Shown one piece after another: positions 24,944 to 33,635 of a stretch of 47,518 nt of DNA. This stretch comes from Methylobacter sp. (GTDB lineage: Bacteria > Pseudomonadota > Gammaproteobacteria > Methylococcales > Methylomonadaceae): positions 1 to 47,518 of the forward strand of contig JALNYY010000014.1 in assembly GCA_023229605.1 (NCBI GenBank), written 5' to 3'. The notes beneath the pieces were generated by a model, which saw only the letters and a list, made by a program, of their open reading frames with translations, did not search any database and was not told where the DNA came from. The stretch's first letter is position 1, and each line of letters starts with the position of its first letter. A program made the translations under genes and the position numbers.

Positions 24944-25174
24944 GGTATCGACACGATAAAAAATCAAGTGTTTTTGTATTTGCAGTGATCTCAAATCCTT
25001 TTTGATCTCCGGTCTGGCTTTGCCAATATAGGGGTTGTCCAGCAATTGGATGATACCCTGTTCAATCATGCTGACATATTGACTCGCCTGCACTTCACTC
25101 CATTCGCTAAGTGTATAAAACCAGATGTCCTCAAGTTGTTGCTCAGCCGCTTGAGTTAATCTGATTTTCAGCAC
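24875..25174 (-). CDS. parE: ParE-family toxin (RelE/ParE superfamily)
   Basis: A 99-residue toxin: family patterns LTQAAEQQLEDIWFYTLSEW, LLDNPYIGKARPEIKKDLRS, HLIFYRVD and the terminal IIGILHSRMDTGKWL are those of ParE gyrase-directed toxins. The start is GTG 25174, inside the end of parD (GTGCTGA, seven-base overlap), so its translation depends on the antitoxin. The frame is intact. Its 3' 69 bases are duplicated left of brnTA. Confidence 0.92.
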   Translation of the reverse strand: MLKIRLTQAAEQQLEDIWFYTLSEWSEVQASQYVSMIEQGIIQLLDNPYIGKARPEIKKDLRSLQIQKHLIFYRVDTEYIDIIGILHSRMDTGKWLDEK

Positions 25175-25464
25175 AAGGTTTTCTTTTCTTGGTTAATACG
25201 GTCGATTGCGCGGTTTTTTATCAACTGAAAATGATCGCTCAGCTGTTCCGGTTTGAGTTCAGTATATTGACCATCAACAAAATCACGTTCGCCCACCGCC
25301 AGCTTCGACCGTAGGTGATCCAGTTTCATCTGATTGATCAGCTCTTCATTGGTTTTCATAAATCTCAGTGCTTCGCGGATTACTTCGCTGGCATTGTTAT
25401 ATAAACCGGAAGTGACTTTTTCTTTGATGATGGCTTCGAGTTCTGGTGTTAATGAAATATGCAT
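25168..25464 (-). CDS. parD: ParD-family antitoxin
   Basis: A 98-residue antitoxin with a ribbon-helix-helix N-terminus (MHISLTPELEAIIKEKVTSG), then LYNNASEVIREALRFMKTNE, the ParD signature. The C-terminal part, rich in charged residues, would wrap around ParE. An AGGAGG ribosome-binding site lies just before ATG 25464. It is first in the operon and should repress it. It is separated from the Dab operon by about 160 bases and forms the right border of the toxin-antitoxin island. Confidence 0.92.
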   Translation of the reverse strand: MHISLTPELEAIIKEKVTSGLYNNASEVIREALRFMKTNEELINQMKLDHLRSKLAVGERDFVDGQYTELKPEQLSDHFQLIKNRAIDRINQEKKTLC

Positions 25465-25625
25465 GAGAAACGCCTCCTGGATTCAGGATGCACTAAGAAT
25501 ACAAATATTGTCAATTTTTGGAATATAAATCCGAGGGTATAGCTCTTGAAGATGATTGCCGATGCCTGCTTGGGTTCGCTTAAGAAACAAGTTCATGTTT
25601 ATAGCGAATTAGTGCCGCCCATCTA

Positions 25626-27158
25626 TTAATCCCGTCCAGCCTCACTCGCCAATACCGACTGATTCATTAATCGGTTCAGCCAAGCCTCCGCCGTTGCCCG
25701 GTTGGTTTTCAGCACGCTATTCGGGAAAAAACCGAATCCCAATATTAACAATGCCGACACGCATAACAGCGTCAATTCGCGTGGTCGTAAATCCTGCACC
25801 TGCCTGACCCCAGCCTGGGTAACTGGGCCGAAGAAGGCGCGGCGGGTAAAGGACAGCATATAAGCGGCGCTAAGCGCCACTCCGGCCAGGGCCGCAATGC
25901 TGATACTGGGGTGCGCAAGCAGGGCGCTGATAATCAACAATGATTCGGCAGGGAAACCGGAGGTTCCGGGCAGCCCTATGCTGGCCAGCGCAAATAAAAA
26001 GTAAAAACAGGTCAGCCTCGGCATCACCTTAGCCAAGCCGCCCAGATGGATGACTTCGGTGCTGCCCAGCCGATGCTGGATAAACCCGGCTACCAGCATC
26101 AGGGAACCGGCAATCACCGTGAAGTTCAACAATTGGAATACCGCCCCCTGTATGCCCTGCATATTCAAGGATGCGATACCGACGATAACCAGCCCGACAT
26201 GGCTGACGCTGGCATAAGCCAGCAGGCGGCGCAAATTGGTTTGCTGCAACGCAATCAGTGCGCTGTAGACCAGCGTGATCGCGCCGAGTATGCCCAGTAC
26301 CCAGCTGTATTGAACGGCAGCGGAAGGCGCCAGCGGCATCGCAAAACGGATTATGCCGAAAGCGCCGAGTTTCAGGCCGGTCAACAAGGCGGTCAATTGC
26401 GTAGGGCCTTCCATCGCGACGGCGGGCAGCCAGGTATGAAACGGCGCCAAAGGCGTTTTAACGGCAAAACCGAGCAGTAATAATAAAAACACCAGCGCCT
26501 GCAAGTTGTCCGGCAATGGCGTTTCCAGCAATACCGGCAGGCTGAAAGCCAGGTCTTGGGGAATTCTGCCGCCCACTGCGGTGGCGTGGTTAACCGCCAG
26601 TACGATAATGGCGAACAGCAGCGGCACACCGCCAAACAGCATAAACAGCGTATATTTTATCGCCGCGCTACGCCGCCCCGAACCGATGCCCCATAAGCTG
26701 ATCAAAAAGAAAATCGGCGGCAGGGTCAGTTCCCAGAACAAGAAAAACAGCGCCATATCCAGCGCCAAAAATACGCCGATGGTGATGCCTTCCAGCGCCA
26801 GCAATAAAGCGAAATGAAAACGGGTCAGATGCTGCACTGAATTCCACGAGGCGATGACCGCCATTAATGTCAACAGCGCGGACATCGGCAAAAACAACAC
26901 TGAAATGCCGTCAATGCCGATCAGGTATTCGATATTCAGGCTGGGTATCCAGGCATGATGTTCGACCAGTTGAAAGCTGTTGCCCAGGTCGGCATTGAAC
27001 AACCGCACCGCCGCCAGCGTTGCAATTAATTCCAGGGCGGCAAACAACAGCGCAATATTTTTGGCCAGCCGGACATTGCGGATCACTGCGACAGCAAGCG
27101 CACCCAATAAAGGCAGAAAAATAATCAGGCTCAAAACAGGAAAATTGGCATCACTCAT
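25626..27158 (-). CDS. NuoM-like proton-translocating subunit (third NuoM paralogue of the Dab cluster)
   Basis: A 510-residue polytopic membrane protein of the complex I antiporter family (NuoL/M/N, Mrp). The key proton-path residues are present: E143 in FWELTLPPIFFLI and K234 in GFAVKTPLAPFHTWLP, and the following helix has GLKLGAFGIIRFAMP. ATG 27158 is chosen because AAGGAAGGA precedes it and MSDANFPVLSL starts a hydrophobic helix; longer in-frame readings are unlikely. It overlaps the preceding gene by eight bases and is last in the operon. No catalytic complex I subunits are nearby, so it serves the DabA-DabB unit rather than NADH oxidation. Confidence 0.88.
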   Translation of the reverse strand: MSDANFPVLSLIIFLPLLGALAVAVIRNVRLAKNIALLFAALELIATLAAVRLFNADLGNSFQLVEHHAWIPSLNIEYLIGIDGISVLFLPMSALLTLMAVIASWNSVQHLTRFHFALLLALEGITIGVFLALDMALFFLFWELTLPPIFFLISLWGIGSGRRSAAIKYTLFMLFGGVPLLFAIIVLAVNHATAVGGRIPQDLAFSLPVLLETPLPDNLQALVFLLLLLGFAVKTPLAPFHTWLPAVAMEGPTQLTALLTGLKLGAFGIIRFAMPLAPSAAVQYSWVLGILGAITLVYSALIALQQTNLRRLLAYASVSHVGLVIVGIASLNMQGIQGAVFQLLNFTVIAGSLMLVAGFIQHRLGSTEVIHLGGLAKVMPRLTCFYFLFALASIGLPGTSGFPAESLLIISALLAHPSISIAALAGVALSAAYMLSFTRRAFFGPVTQAGVRQVQDLRPRELTLLCVSALLILGFGFFPNSVLKTNRATAEAWLNRLMNQSVLASEAGRD

Positions 27159-28701
27159 GTGATCCTTCCTTGGTGTCGGCGGATTGATCGCTGTGCATCG
27201 GATATTGCTTTTCGATAGCGGTCGCATCCTGGTCTATAAAATTCAGCCACGGCGTCGTGTAAAAGCCGGTGCCGATCAGCAACAGGCAAATCGCGACGGT
27301 AATTAACCGTTCCTTCCTCACCGGATGGTGCGAGCAGCTGTAGGGCTGTCCGGCGCGTTTAGGCGTCGCCATAAAGATTCGCTGGAAAGCCCATAACAAG
27401 AAAGCGGCGGACATGACGTTGCCGACCAGAATAGCGATCGCGAGCAGCCAGCCGTCTTCCTCAATAATCCCTTCGACGAGCAAGTGCGCCGCGTCGAATC
27501 CCGGCGTGCCGGGCATAACCATCGTGCTCAGTGCTGAAATCAAAAACAGCAATGCCAGGGTGCCGTTGGTGTCGAACAGTCCGCCCAACCGCGGCAGAAA
27601 AGCGGTGCGGGTGCGTTCATAAATCAGCCCGACGCTGAACAGCATCCCCGCCATCGCCAAGCCGTATGCCACCGACAGCAGCAGGCTGCCTTCCAAGCCG
27701 TTCGCGTTAAAACTGAATGCGCCAATGACCAGCATGCCCGTTTGGCTGATGACCGCAAAAGCCAGTAACCGGCGGATATTGATTTGCATCAGCGCCAGCA
27801 ACGCGCCGTAAAAAATGCTGATCAGCCCCAGCGTCACCACAAATCCGGCCCATTGCTCGGCAACGCCGGGCACCATCGGTAAAATGAACCGAATGACCGC
27901 ATAAATGCCCAGTTTCAAGCCCACCAGGAACACGACGGCGCTGGCGACCGTGCCTTGTTCCGCCAACACCGGCAACCAGCCGTGAAACGGAAATAACGGC
28001 ATGCGGGTCGCAAATCCGAAGAACAGCAGCACAAAAATCAACACCTCATCGTGTAAATAAGCATTGTTCTGTTTTATCGTCACCCAGTCGAAAGTCAGCG
28101 GATGCGCGGAATCAATTAAGCCGAAAGCCAGCAACATAAAGCCGGCCAGCGTCATCAGCAAACCGCTGCCCCAGTATTGCAGCAACTGCACGACCACCCA
28201 GCGCCGGTTTTGTCCGGTTCCGGCATGAATCGTCAACAGCGACACCGGAACCAGTTCCAGTACGCACCAAAACCAGAATTGCAGGACATTCAGCGCGACA
28301 AAAGCGCCGATCAGTACCGCTTCATAACCCAACAGGCAGGCGATAAACAGCCGGTCGGTCACATGCCGGGTGATCAAGGTATAAGTTAACGCCAGCAAGG
28401 TTAAAACGGCGGTCAGCGGGATAAATAGAATGTTAGTTCCGTCAACGCCGACACGGTAACTGAGGCCGCCGACATGCGCCTGTTCAACCAGGTGAATGCC
28501 GGGGCTGGCGGAATCGAAAACAGTCAGCAGATAGATGCTGAGCAATGCCGTCAACAACGTTCCGGCAAAACCGAACCGTAGCGCGGCAGTCGATGTCCGG
28601 GAAAACAAGATAGCGATCATCGCCGCCAGAGGAACCAGCGTCAACGTAGTGAGCAGGGGGAAGGCCGCCGATTCCGGCCAAGGGGTAACTGTAATATCCA
28701 T
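27151..28701 (-). CDS. NuoM-like subunit with altered proton-path residues
   Basis: A 516-residue antiporter-family membrane protein. Two hallmark positions differ from its paralogues. The TM5 glutamate motif FWExxLIP reads FWCVLELVPVS, with a glutamate only at a shifted place (E149). The TM7 lysine of the VK(M/T)P motif is arginine (R233 in GFATRMPLFPFHGWLP). The TM8 lysine is kept (K263 in VGLKLGIYAVI). The protein may have lost or changed proton translocation and serve structurally. ATG 28701 is preferred over an in-frame TTG at 28719 because GAGG sits six bases upstream. It overlaps the next gene by eight bases and starts eight bases after the dabB stop. Confidence 0.85.
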   Translation of the reverse strand: MDITVTPWPESAAFPLLTTLTLVPLAAMIAILFSRTSTAALRFGFAGTLLTALLSIYLLTVFDSASPGIHLVEQAHVGGLSYRVGVDGTNILFIPLTAVLTLLALTYTLITRHVTDRLFIACLLGYEAVLIGAFVALNVLQFWFWCVLELVPVSLLTIHAGTGQNRRWVVVQLLQYWGSGLLMTLAGFMLLAFGLIDSAHPLTFDWVTIKQNNAYLHDEVLIFVLLFFGFATRMPLFPFHGWLPVLAEQGTVASAVVFLVGLKLGIYAVIRFILPMVPGVAEQWAGFVVTLGLISIFYGALLALMQINIRRLLAFAVISQTGMLVIGAFSFNANGLEGSLLLSVAYGLAMAGMLFSVGLIYERTRTAFLPRLGGLFDTNGTLALLFLISALSTMVMPGTPGFDAAHLLVEGIIEEDGWLLAIAILVGNVMSAAFLLWAFQRIFMATPKRAGQPYSCSHHPVRKERLITVAICLLLIGTGFYTTPWLNFIDQDATAIEKQYPMHSDQSADTKEGSHE

Positions 28702-28708
28702 CAAAGCC

Positions 28709-30277
28709 TCAAAATGCAACCAGCAATGTTATAAACACAAACAGCACCAGATAACGCGGCCTGAGCACGGATTGTTCAAACTTATTGGCGATATGTCCAA
28801 GCCGGCGGCCGTAACTGATTGTATCTTTGCCGATGCCGCGCAATACAAAACGGTCTTCAAACCAGTGCAGGATAGCCGCCGTCCATTCGGTGAGCTTTCC
28901 GGCAAGGCCGCTGCCCTGCGCGAAGTTATCGGACTCGTTGTCCAGGTGCGCGCCAATCATCTGTTCTTCCAGTTGCGCCAGCGACGATATTGCCCGGATA
29001 GCCGGATCAGGAGCGCCCATCATGCGATCGACGATATGATCGTCAAAATAGCTCAGATCGTGCGCCAGGCCGCGCACCGGTTTGACCAGCGCCCAGTCGG
29101 CAATCTGATCCAGCCAGAAACGCTGTAAGGAAGCCATATAAACCCAGGCAGGGACGCTACGCGGCGGGACTTCCCTGCATCCGTCTACGCTCAAACCCTG
29201 CACATTATGCATCAGCGACGGCGCGGTCAGGAATTGATAGCCGCGAACCGCCGCATGAGCGCAAAGATGCCAGCCGGCCAGCTGCCAAAGTCCCAGTCCG
29301 CATTCCAGAAACATCAGGCCCAATTGGCCGGATGTCGCAAAAATCAACGAACTTTTGACATCCGTCTGGGTCAGTCCAACCACAAAGCTGTAAACAGCCG
29401 TGACCAAGCCTGCTACGGCGACCATCGCCATAACAAACGGCGCAAGTTCGAAAACCGGCCTTAGCAATATGAGCAGATAGACGCCGGCATGCACCATGAC
29501 GGCCCCGTAAAATACCGCACTCGACGGCGTGGGGCCTTCCATTGCTTTCGCCAGCCACGGAGTGAACGGCAGCTGCGCCGATTTGGCAAAGGCGGCCACC
29601 GAAAAACACAGCGCAATCGCGGCCGCTTCGCCTGGAGTCATCTGTGCGGATGCGGCATTGATAGCGGTCCAGTTGACGCTGTCGAACCAGGCGTAGCACA
29701 AACCCATGCCCAAAATAAATCCGGCGTCGCCGATACGGTTGGTGACAAAAACGCGAGTCGCATTGGCGGCGGCAACCGGGCGGTCATAACCGTAGGCTAT
29801 CAAAAAATAGGAACATAATCCTGCCACTTCCCAGCCGATAAAAGTGCCGACCGCATTACCCGACAGCACCAGCAGCAGGATTGCCGAGGCAAACAGGCTC
29901 AGGATAAAAAAGAACCGGTGATAACCCGCTTCCCGGTGCATGTAGTTAATCGAAAAGTGGATGACTATGGCTAACAGCACCGAAAACAGCGCCGCCAGAC
30001 GGACATTAAAACCGGTGCTGATAAAGTTTAGCTGTATGTCCAGCGTGTCGCTGTTCAGCCAGTGTCCCACACTATATGAGCCAGCATTCTTGCCCAGTAA
30101 ATCGGCCGCCAGCAGAGTCAAGGCCAGCAGGCTGGACATGATGGCCGCCCAGCTTGCAATATCGGCTGTTACGCTTTCACCGCGTTCGCCGCTGATTGCG
30201 CCAAACAGATGTCCCATGCCGATAACCGAGGCGGCGACCAGCGGCATTAACGGAATTAAAACGACTAATGCATCCAT
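28709..30277 (-). CDS. dabB: DabB: NuoL-like membrane subunit of inorganic-carbon transporter
   Basis: Membrane partner of DabA, from the complex I NuoL/antiporter family, thought to couple ion flow to CO2 capture. The 523-residue protein is shorter than NuoL (about 610), lacking the long lateral helix. E150 in FIGWEVAGLCSYFLIAYGY and K232 in AFAKSAQLPFTPWLAKAMEGPTP are conserved. The later segment AHAAVRGYQFLTAPS replaces the HAFFKALLF of NuoL, as in DabB/MpsA proteins. ATG 30275-30277 shares its first base with the dabA stop (TAATG), so translation is coupled. Assignment as dabB, rather than as one of the NuoM paralogues, rests on its NuoL type and its contact with dabA. Confidence 0.88.
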   Translation of the reverse strand: MDALVVLIPLMPLVAASVIGMGHLFGAISGERGESVTADIASWAAIMSSLLALTLLAADLLGKNAGSYSVGHWLNSDTLDIQLNFISTGFNVRLAALFSVLLAIVIHFSINYMHREAGYHRFFFILSLFASAILLLVLSGNAVGTFIGWEVAGLCSYFLIAYGYDRPVAAANATRVFVTNRIGDAGFILGMGLCYAWFDSVNWTAINAASAQMTPGEAAAIALCFSVAAFAKSAQLPFTPWLAKAMEGPTPSSAVFYGAVMVHAGVYLLILLRPVFELAPFVMAMVAVAGLVTAVYSFVVGLTQTDVKSSLIFATSGQLGLMFLECGLGLWQLAGWHLCAHAAVRGYQFLTAPSLMHNVQGLSVDGCREVPPRSVPAWVYMASLQRFWLDQIADWALVKPVRGLAHDLSYFDDHIVDRMMGAPDPAIRAISSLAQLEEQMIGAHLDNESDNFAQGSGLAGKLTEWTAAILHWFEDRFVLRGIGKDTISYGRRLGHIANKFEQSVLRPRYLVLFVFITLLVAF

Positions 30278-33200
30278 TACACCGCTCCAAACTGTTTGAT
30301 CAACACCGGCGCTACCGGCAGCGTTTGATCCCGGTAACAATCCGGCGAGCTGTCGCGAACCGGCAAGTCTTTTGCCTCAGCTTGCCAAAGCACGAAACCC
30401 ACGCCGGTCTGAAATGAGAAAATATCGCCGCTGTCCGGGTCTTTAGCGCTCAGATGCACCCAACCGCCTCCTACCAGCTCCCGTATGGATTCCTGGCGAT
30501 GATAAATTTGCTCCAGCACCGATGTTTTGGCCTCAACCAGAATCTGCAGGCGCATCGGCTCGTGGATTTCAGTCATTTGCTGCGGCAATCCCGTGCGCAA
30601 ATCGCTGCTCGCGCCCTCCATGACGCCAAAAAAACCGGTGACGTTATGCGGCACTTTAGAGCCGCAGCCAAAACGTTCGGTATTAACGGTGGAAAAATAA
30701 TATTCCAGGTTAATGCCCGCGCCGACCGGGGCCACATTCAGCAAAATACCTTCCAGCACGTTGCCTTCCGGGTCCTGGGTCGGGTCGTAGGAAATTAGAA
30801 ATACCCGGCGGTCGAAGAATGCGCCTTGGGTTAAAGAACGGCGCCCCACTACGGCGGAGGCATTGGTGGCATGGCCGAGTTCAGGGCGAATCTGCGAGAA
30901 ATCGGCGGCGCGCTGTTCGATATGCGCCAGCGCCTGTTCAGGCGTCGGGTTGCGCGGCGCCGAAGCCAACCGGCGGCAACGTTCGTGCGCCGACATCTGC
31001 CGGGCATGCCGTAATTCCTGCTGTAATTTTTTTAGCCCGGATCGCCGTTCGGCGGGAACTTGATCAAGGTCGTACCAGCTGATTTGTTCGTCGCAGGTGT
31101 TGTGCTCCGCGCCGATAAACCAGGTATCCGGCGGAATATTAATGCCGCGTTCGGCCAGCAGCCCGCGTATTTCAGGGCGATTAGCCATCGCCGCAAATAC
31201 TCTCGCATTGGGTCCGCCGTGCCGGCCGCTGCAAGCGCCGCAGTCGTAAGCCGCCAAATGCGGGTTATTCTGGCTGACGGAACCGTGCCCCATCAGCACG
31301 ACCAGCTCGGAAAAGCCGTAGGTCAGGCCGGTATTGCGCAAAAAGCCGGCAACCCGGTCGGCCTGTTCGCTGTCGGTGAAACCCGGTTTGGGACGCTCCG
31401 GCGTTGCAACCGTCGCGTTATCCGTAGACGTAAACAGCAATTGTGTTTCGATCTCCGGCGCAGCCAGCCCGGCTATGCCGGAAACCAGGCTTTGCTGGGA
31501 TTTCGGAAACAGCGATTTAGCCAATAACCCGGCCAGCGCGACCGGCGCAATCGCATCGATAACCGGATGCGACAACAGCAGGTTACGGCGCAAGCCCTGG
31601 TGAACTTGGCTGGCAAGCCATCGAGTCAGCTTACGGCCGCGGTTATGCCTGAACAAAGCTGTTTCGCCACCCGGCCGGGGCGCTTCCCGGACTTCATGCG
31701 CGGGCCTCACCACCACCGGACACAGCGGCGTCGGCTTGCTGTCGTCGAGACCCTGGTAATGCATCGCAACGCCGAAAAATCCGGCGGCACCCAGCGTTTC
31801 AATAGCGGGATTCAGTTCTTCAAGATGGCGGCGGAAACCCTCTTCACGATCGTCCATGCAAAAGATGATCTGCGAGTCCGGACGTTGCAGGCGTTCTGCC
31901 CAGCGGCCGCGATCATGGTTGGCGCGCACGGCCTGCAAAAAACTCTCCCGGTAATGATGCTCGTAAGCAAGCAGCCAGACTTTGCTGCGTTCAACCGGGG
32001 TGAATTCATCCAGCACGGCCAACATGGCTTGCAGATCTTTGGCATCCAGTTGTTGCAGGTCTGCGGCGCCAAGCCCCAGATGCTGACATAAACGGAACAA
32101 GCGCCAGCCGCTGCCATGCGGTGTATGGACGGACTGCTTATCCGCCAGCGGACTGCACTGCCAGGTGCAAATCAGGTCGGCAAGCTGCTGCCAGTCGCTA
32201 CGGTTATAACGCTCGGAACCGGCATGTAAAGTCAGCGATTCCGCCCGGTGAGCCAGATATTCCGGCAAGCCGCCCTGGTACAGGCGGCTGCGCACCATGA
32301 ATTCCGACAGATTTTTACGAAAATAACCGTGGATAGAGCTGAGCTTGGCTTCGATTTTCCAGGTGTCGCGGCAAATCTGATTCAGCCACAGTCGATCCAG
32401 GGTCAGGCGTATCGCCAGATAATCGGCCAGCGTCGGCTCAGCGTCATTCGCGGTATGATAATTGGGGTGATGCTGCCGCCAGTTGACCAGTCCCGACCAG
32501 CCGGGTATTTCCAGCGCCAGCCGGCGAAGATAGCCCTCCCATTGCGTTTGCGGTATTTCCAGGTGGTCGAGTTGCAGGATGATGGCATCGACTGCATCTT
32601 CGGGTAATTCGGCGATAATCTGTTGCCAGTCCGGCAGCTCGTGCAGAAAGGGGTTTGCGTCATACTTTGCCGTTGCCCGCCAGGCGGCATAAAGACCCAG
32701 CCGGTTGCGCCCCGGCAACTGCCACGCCGCCACGCCTTCATCCAGCCCCGATGCGCAAAAGCGTATCAGTTGCGGCCTGATCGAATCGAGTATGTCTGTG
32801 CCGGTCAAGGCCAGAATGAAACTGCGCAAACTGATGTTGCCGCCTATTTCCCGGCCCAGCAGTTCATCCAGCGCCGCACCCGCCTGTTGCTGCATTTGCC
32901 GGTGTGTTATCGCCAGGGATGGTGTGTATGCCGAAAATCTGTCGGGAACAGATGCGGCAATCGCCGGTGACGGCATGTATGCCGCCGGCCTGTCTTGAGC
33001 CTTGTCGAAAGTCTCCCGCGCAGAAATGTCGATTTGCGCCAACCATTCTTCAGCCTGTTCCAACGACAAATCCAGCATATTTTCCGGATGCAAAGCCGCC
33101 TGCTCCAATCCAAGCTTGGCTAAAATGCGTTCCCATAATGATCGGATAACATTGCCTCCCTCTGCGAGCAAACGCCGCCGAACCGGCTCAGGTACGTCGG

Positions 33201-33627
33201 CCTGCACCGCATCCAACGCCGCCAATTCCTCTATTTGCCAGTTCAACTGGCTGACGCTGACCGCCTGTAAATCGAATAACAGCGCGATGCGGTAAATATC
33301 CTGCCGGGCGATGGCCCTGTCTTTCAATGCACAAACGATTTGCCCGGCCTGCAAGTCCGGATACTGCGCAAATGCGGCGGACAAACCGTTGTCGTCAATA
33401 CGCCCCTGCCGGTAAAAATCCCGGTTTTTCGCTTCGGGAAGATACGCGCAAATGCCGCTCAAGGCTTCGAATGCAGCCAGAGCCTCGTCAAACGGCAGAT
33501 GCTGGAAGCCGTGCAAGGTATTGTGATGCACGAAATCGAGGATCGGCGCCTGCCCGGGCAGAACATGGTTCAGGTTATTCAGCGCTGCGGCGACCTGCTC
33601 GCGCAATTTTAAAGAATTCTGTTGCAT
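30277..33627 (-). CDS. dabA: DabA: carbonic-anhydrase-like subunit of inorganic-carbon transporter (DUF2309)
   Basis: DabA binds zinc in a beta-carbonic-anhydrase-like site and is proposed to hydrate CO2 vectorially to bicarbonate at the cytoplasmic face of the membrane with DabB. The 1116-residue product is long for the family. The predicted zinc and active-site residues are visible: C590 and D592 in IIFCMDDREEGFRRHLEE, H781 in LMGHGSVSQNNPHL and C796 in AAYDCGACSGRHGGPNARVF. The N-terminus has LDFVHHNTLHGFQHLPF, a standard DUF2309 start. Residues about 206-240 carry a repetitive insertion (two DRxxAYxPSxAI units) that looks like a translated palindromic repeat. AGGA precedes ATG 33627. It lies between a NuoM-like gene (eight-base gap) and dabB. 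Confidence 0.93.
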   Translation of the reverse strand: MQQNSLKLREQVAAALNNLNHVLPGQAPILDFVHHNTLHGFQHLPFDEALAAFEALSGICAYLPEAKNRDFYRQGRIDDNGLSAAFAQYPDLQAGQIVCALKDRAIARQDIYRIALLFDLQAVSVSQLNWQIEELAALDAVQADVPEPVRRRLLAEGGNVIRSLWERILAKLGLEQAALHPENMLDLSLEQAEEWLAQIDISARETFDKAQDRPAAYMPSPAIAASVPDRFSAYTPSLAITHRQMQQQAGAALDELLGREIGGNISLRSFILALTGTDILDSIRPQLIRFCASGLDEGVAAWQLPGRNRLGLYAAWRATAKYDANPFLHELPDWQQIIAELPEDAVDAIILQLDHLEIPQTQWEGYLRRLALEIPGWSGLVNWRQHHPNYHTANDAEPTLADYLAIRLTLDRLWLNQICRDTWKIEAKLSSIHGYFRKNLSEFMVRSRLYQGGLPEYLAHRAESLTLHAGSERYNRSDWQQLADLICTWQCSPLADKQSVHTPHGSGWRLFRLCQHLGLGAADLQQLDAKDLQAMLAVLDEFTPVERSKVWLLAYEHHYRESFLQAVRANHDRGRWAERLQRPDSQIIFCMDDREEGFRRHLEELNPAIETLGAAGFFGVAMHYQGLDDSKPTPLCPVVVRPAHEVREAPRPGGETALFRHNRGRKLTRWLASQVHQGLRRNLLLSHPVIDAIAPVALAGLLAKSLFPKSQQSLVSGIAGLAAPEIETQLLFTSTDNATVATPERPKPGFTDSEQADRVAGFLRNTGLTYGFSELVVLMGHGSVSQNNPHLAAYDCGACSGRHGGPNARVFAAMANRPEIRGLLAERGINIPPDTWFIGAEHNTCDEQISWYDLDQVPAERRSGLKKLQQELRHARQMSAHERCRRLASAPRNPTPEQALAHIEQRAADFSQIRPELGHATNASAVVGRRSLTQGAFFDRRVFLISYDPTQDPEGNVLEGILLNVAPVGAGINLEYYFSTVNTERFGCGSKVPHNVTGFFGVMEGASSDLRTGLPQQMTEIHEPMRLQILVEAKTSVLEQIYHRQESIRELVGGGWVHLSAKDPDSGDIFSFQTGVGFVLWQAEAKDLPVRDSSPDCYRDQTLPVAPVLIKQFGAV
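32908..33009 (-). repeat. in-frame repeat insertion inside dabA
   Basis: Two imperfect 36-base direct repeats (32908-32943 and 32959-32994, period 51 bases) encode DRFSAYTPSLAI and DRPAAYMPSPAI. They are preceded in the coding sense by TTCGACAAGGCTCAAGACAG, which resembles a widespread intergenic repeat. The whole block is a multiple of three and keeps the reading frame. Confidence 0.55.
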
Positions 33628-33635
33628 CGCTAATC

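Noticed and set aside
31060..31527. Long antisense frames inside dabA and its neighbours
   Set aside because: They mirror GC-rich codon structure of the opposite strand; the sense genes have clear family motifs.
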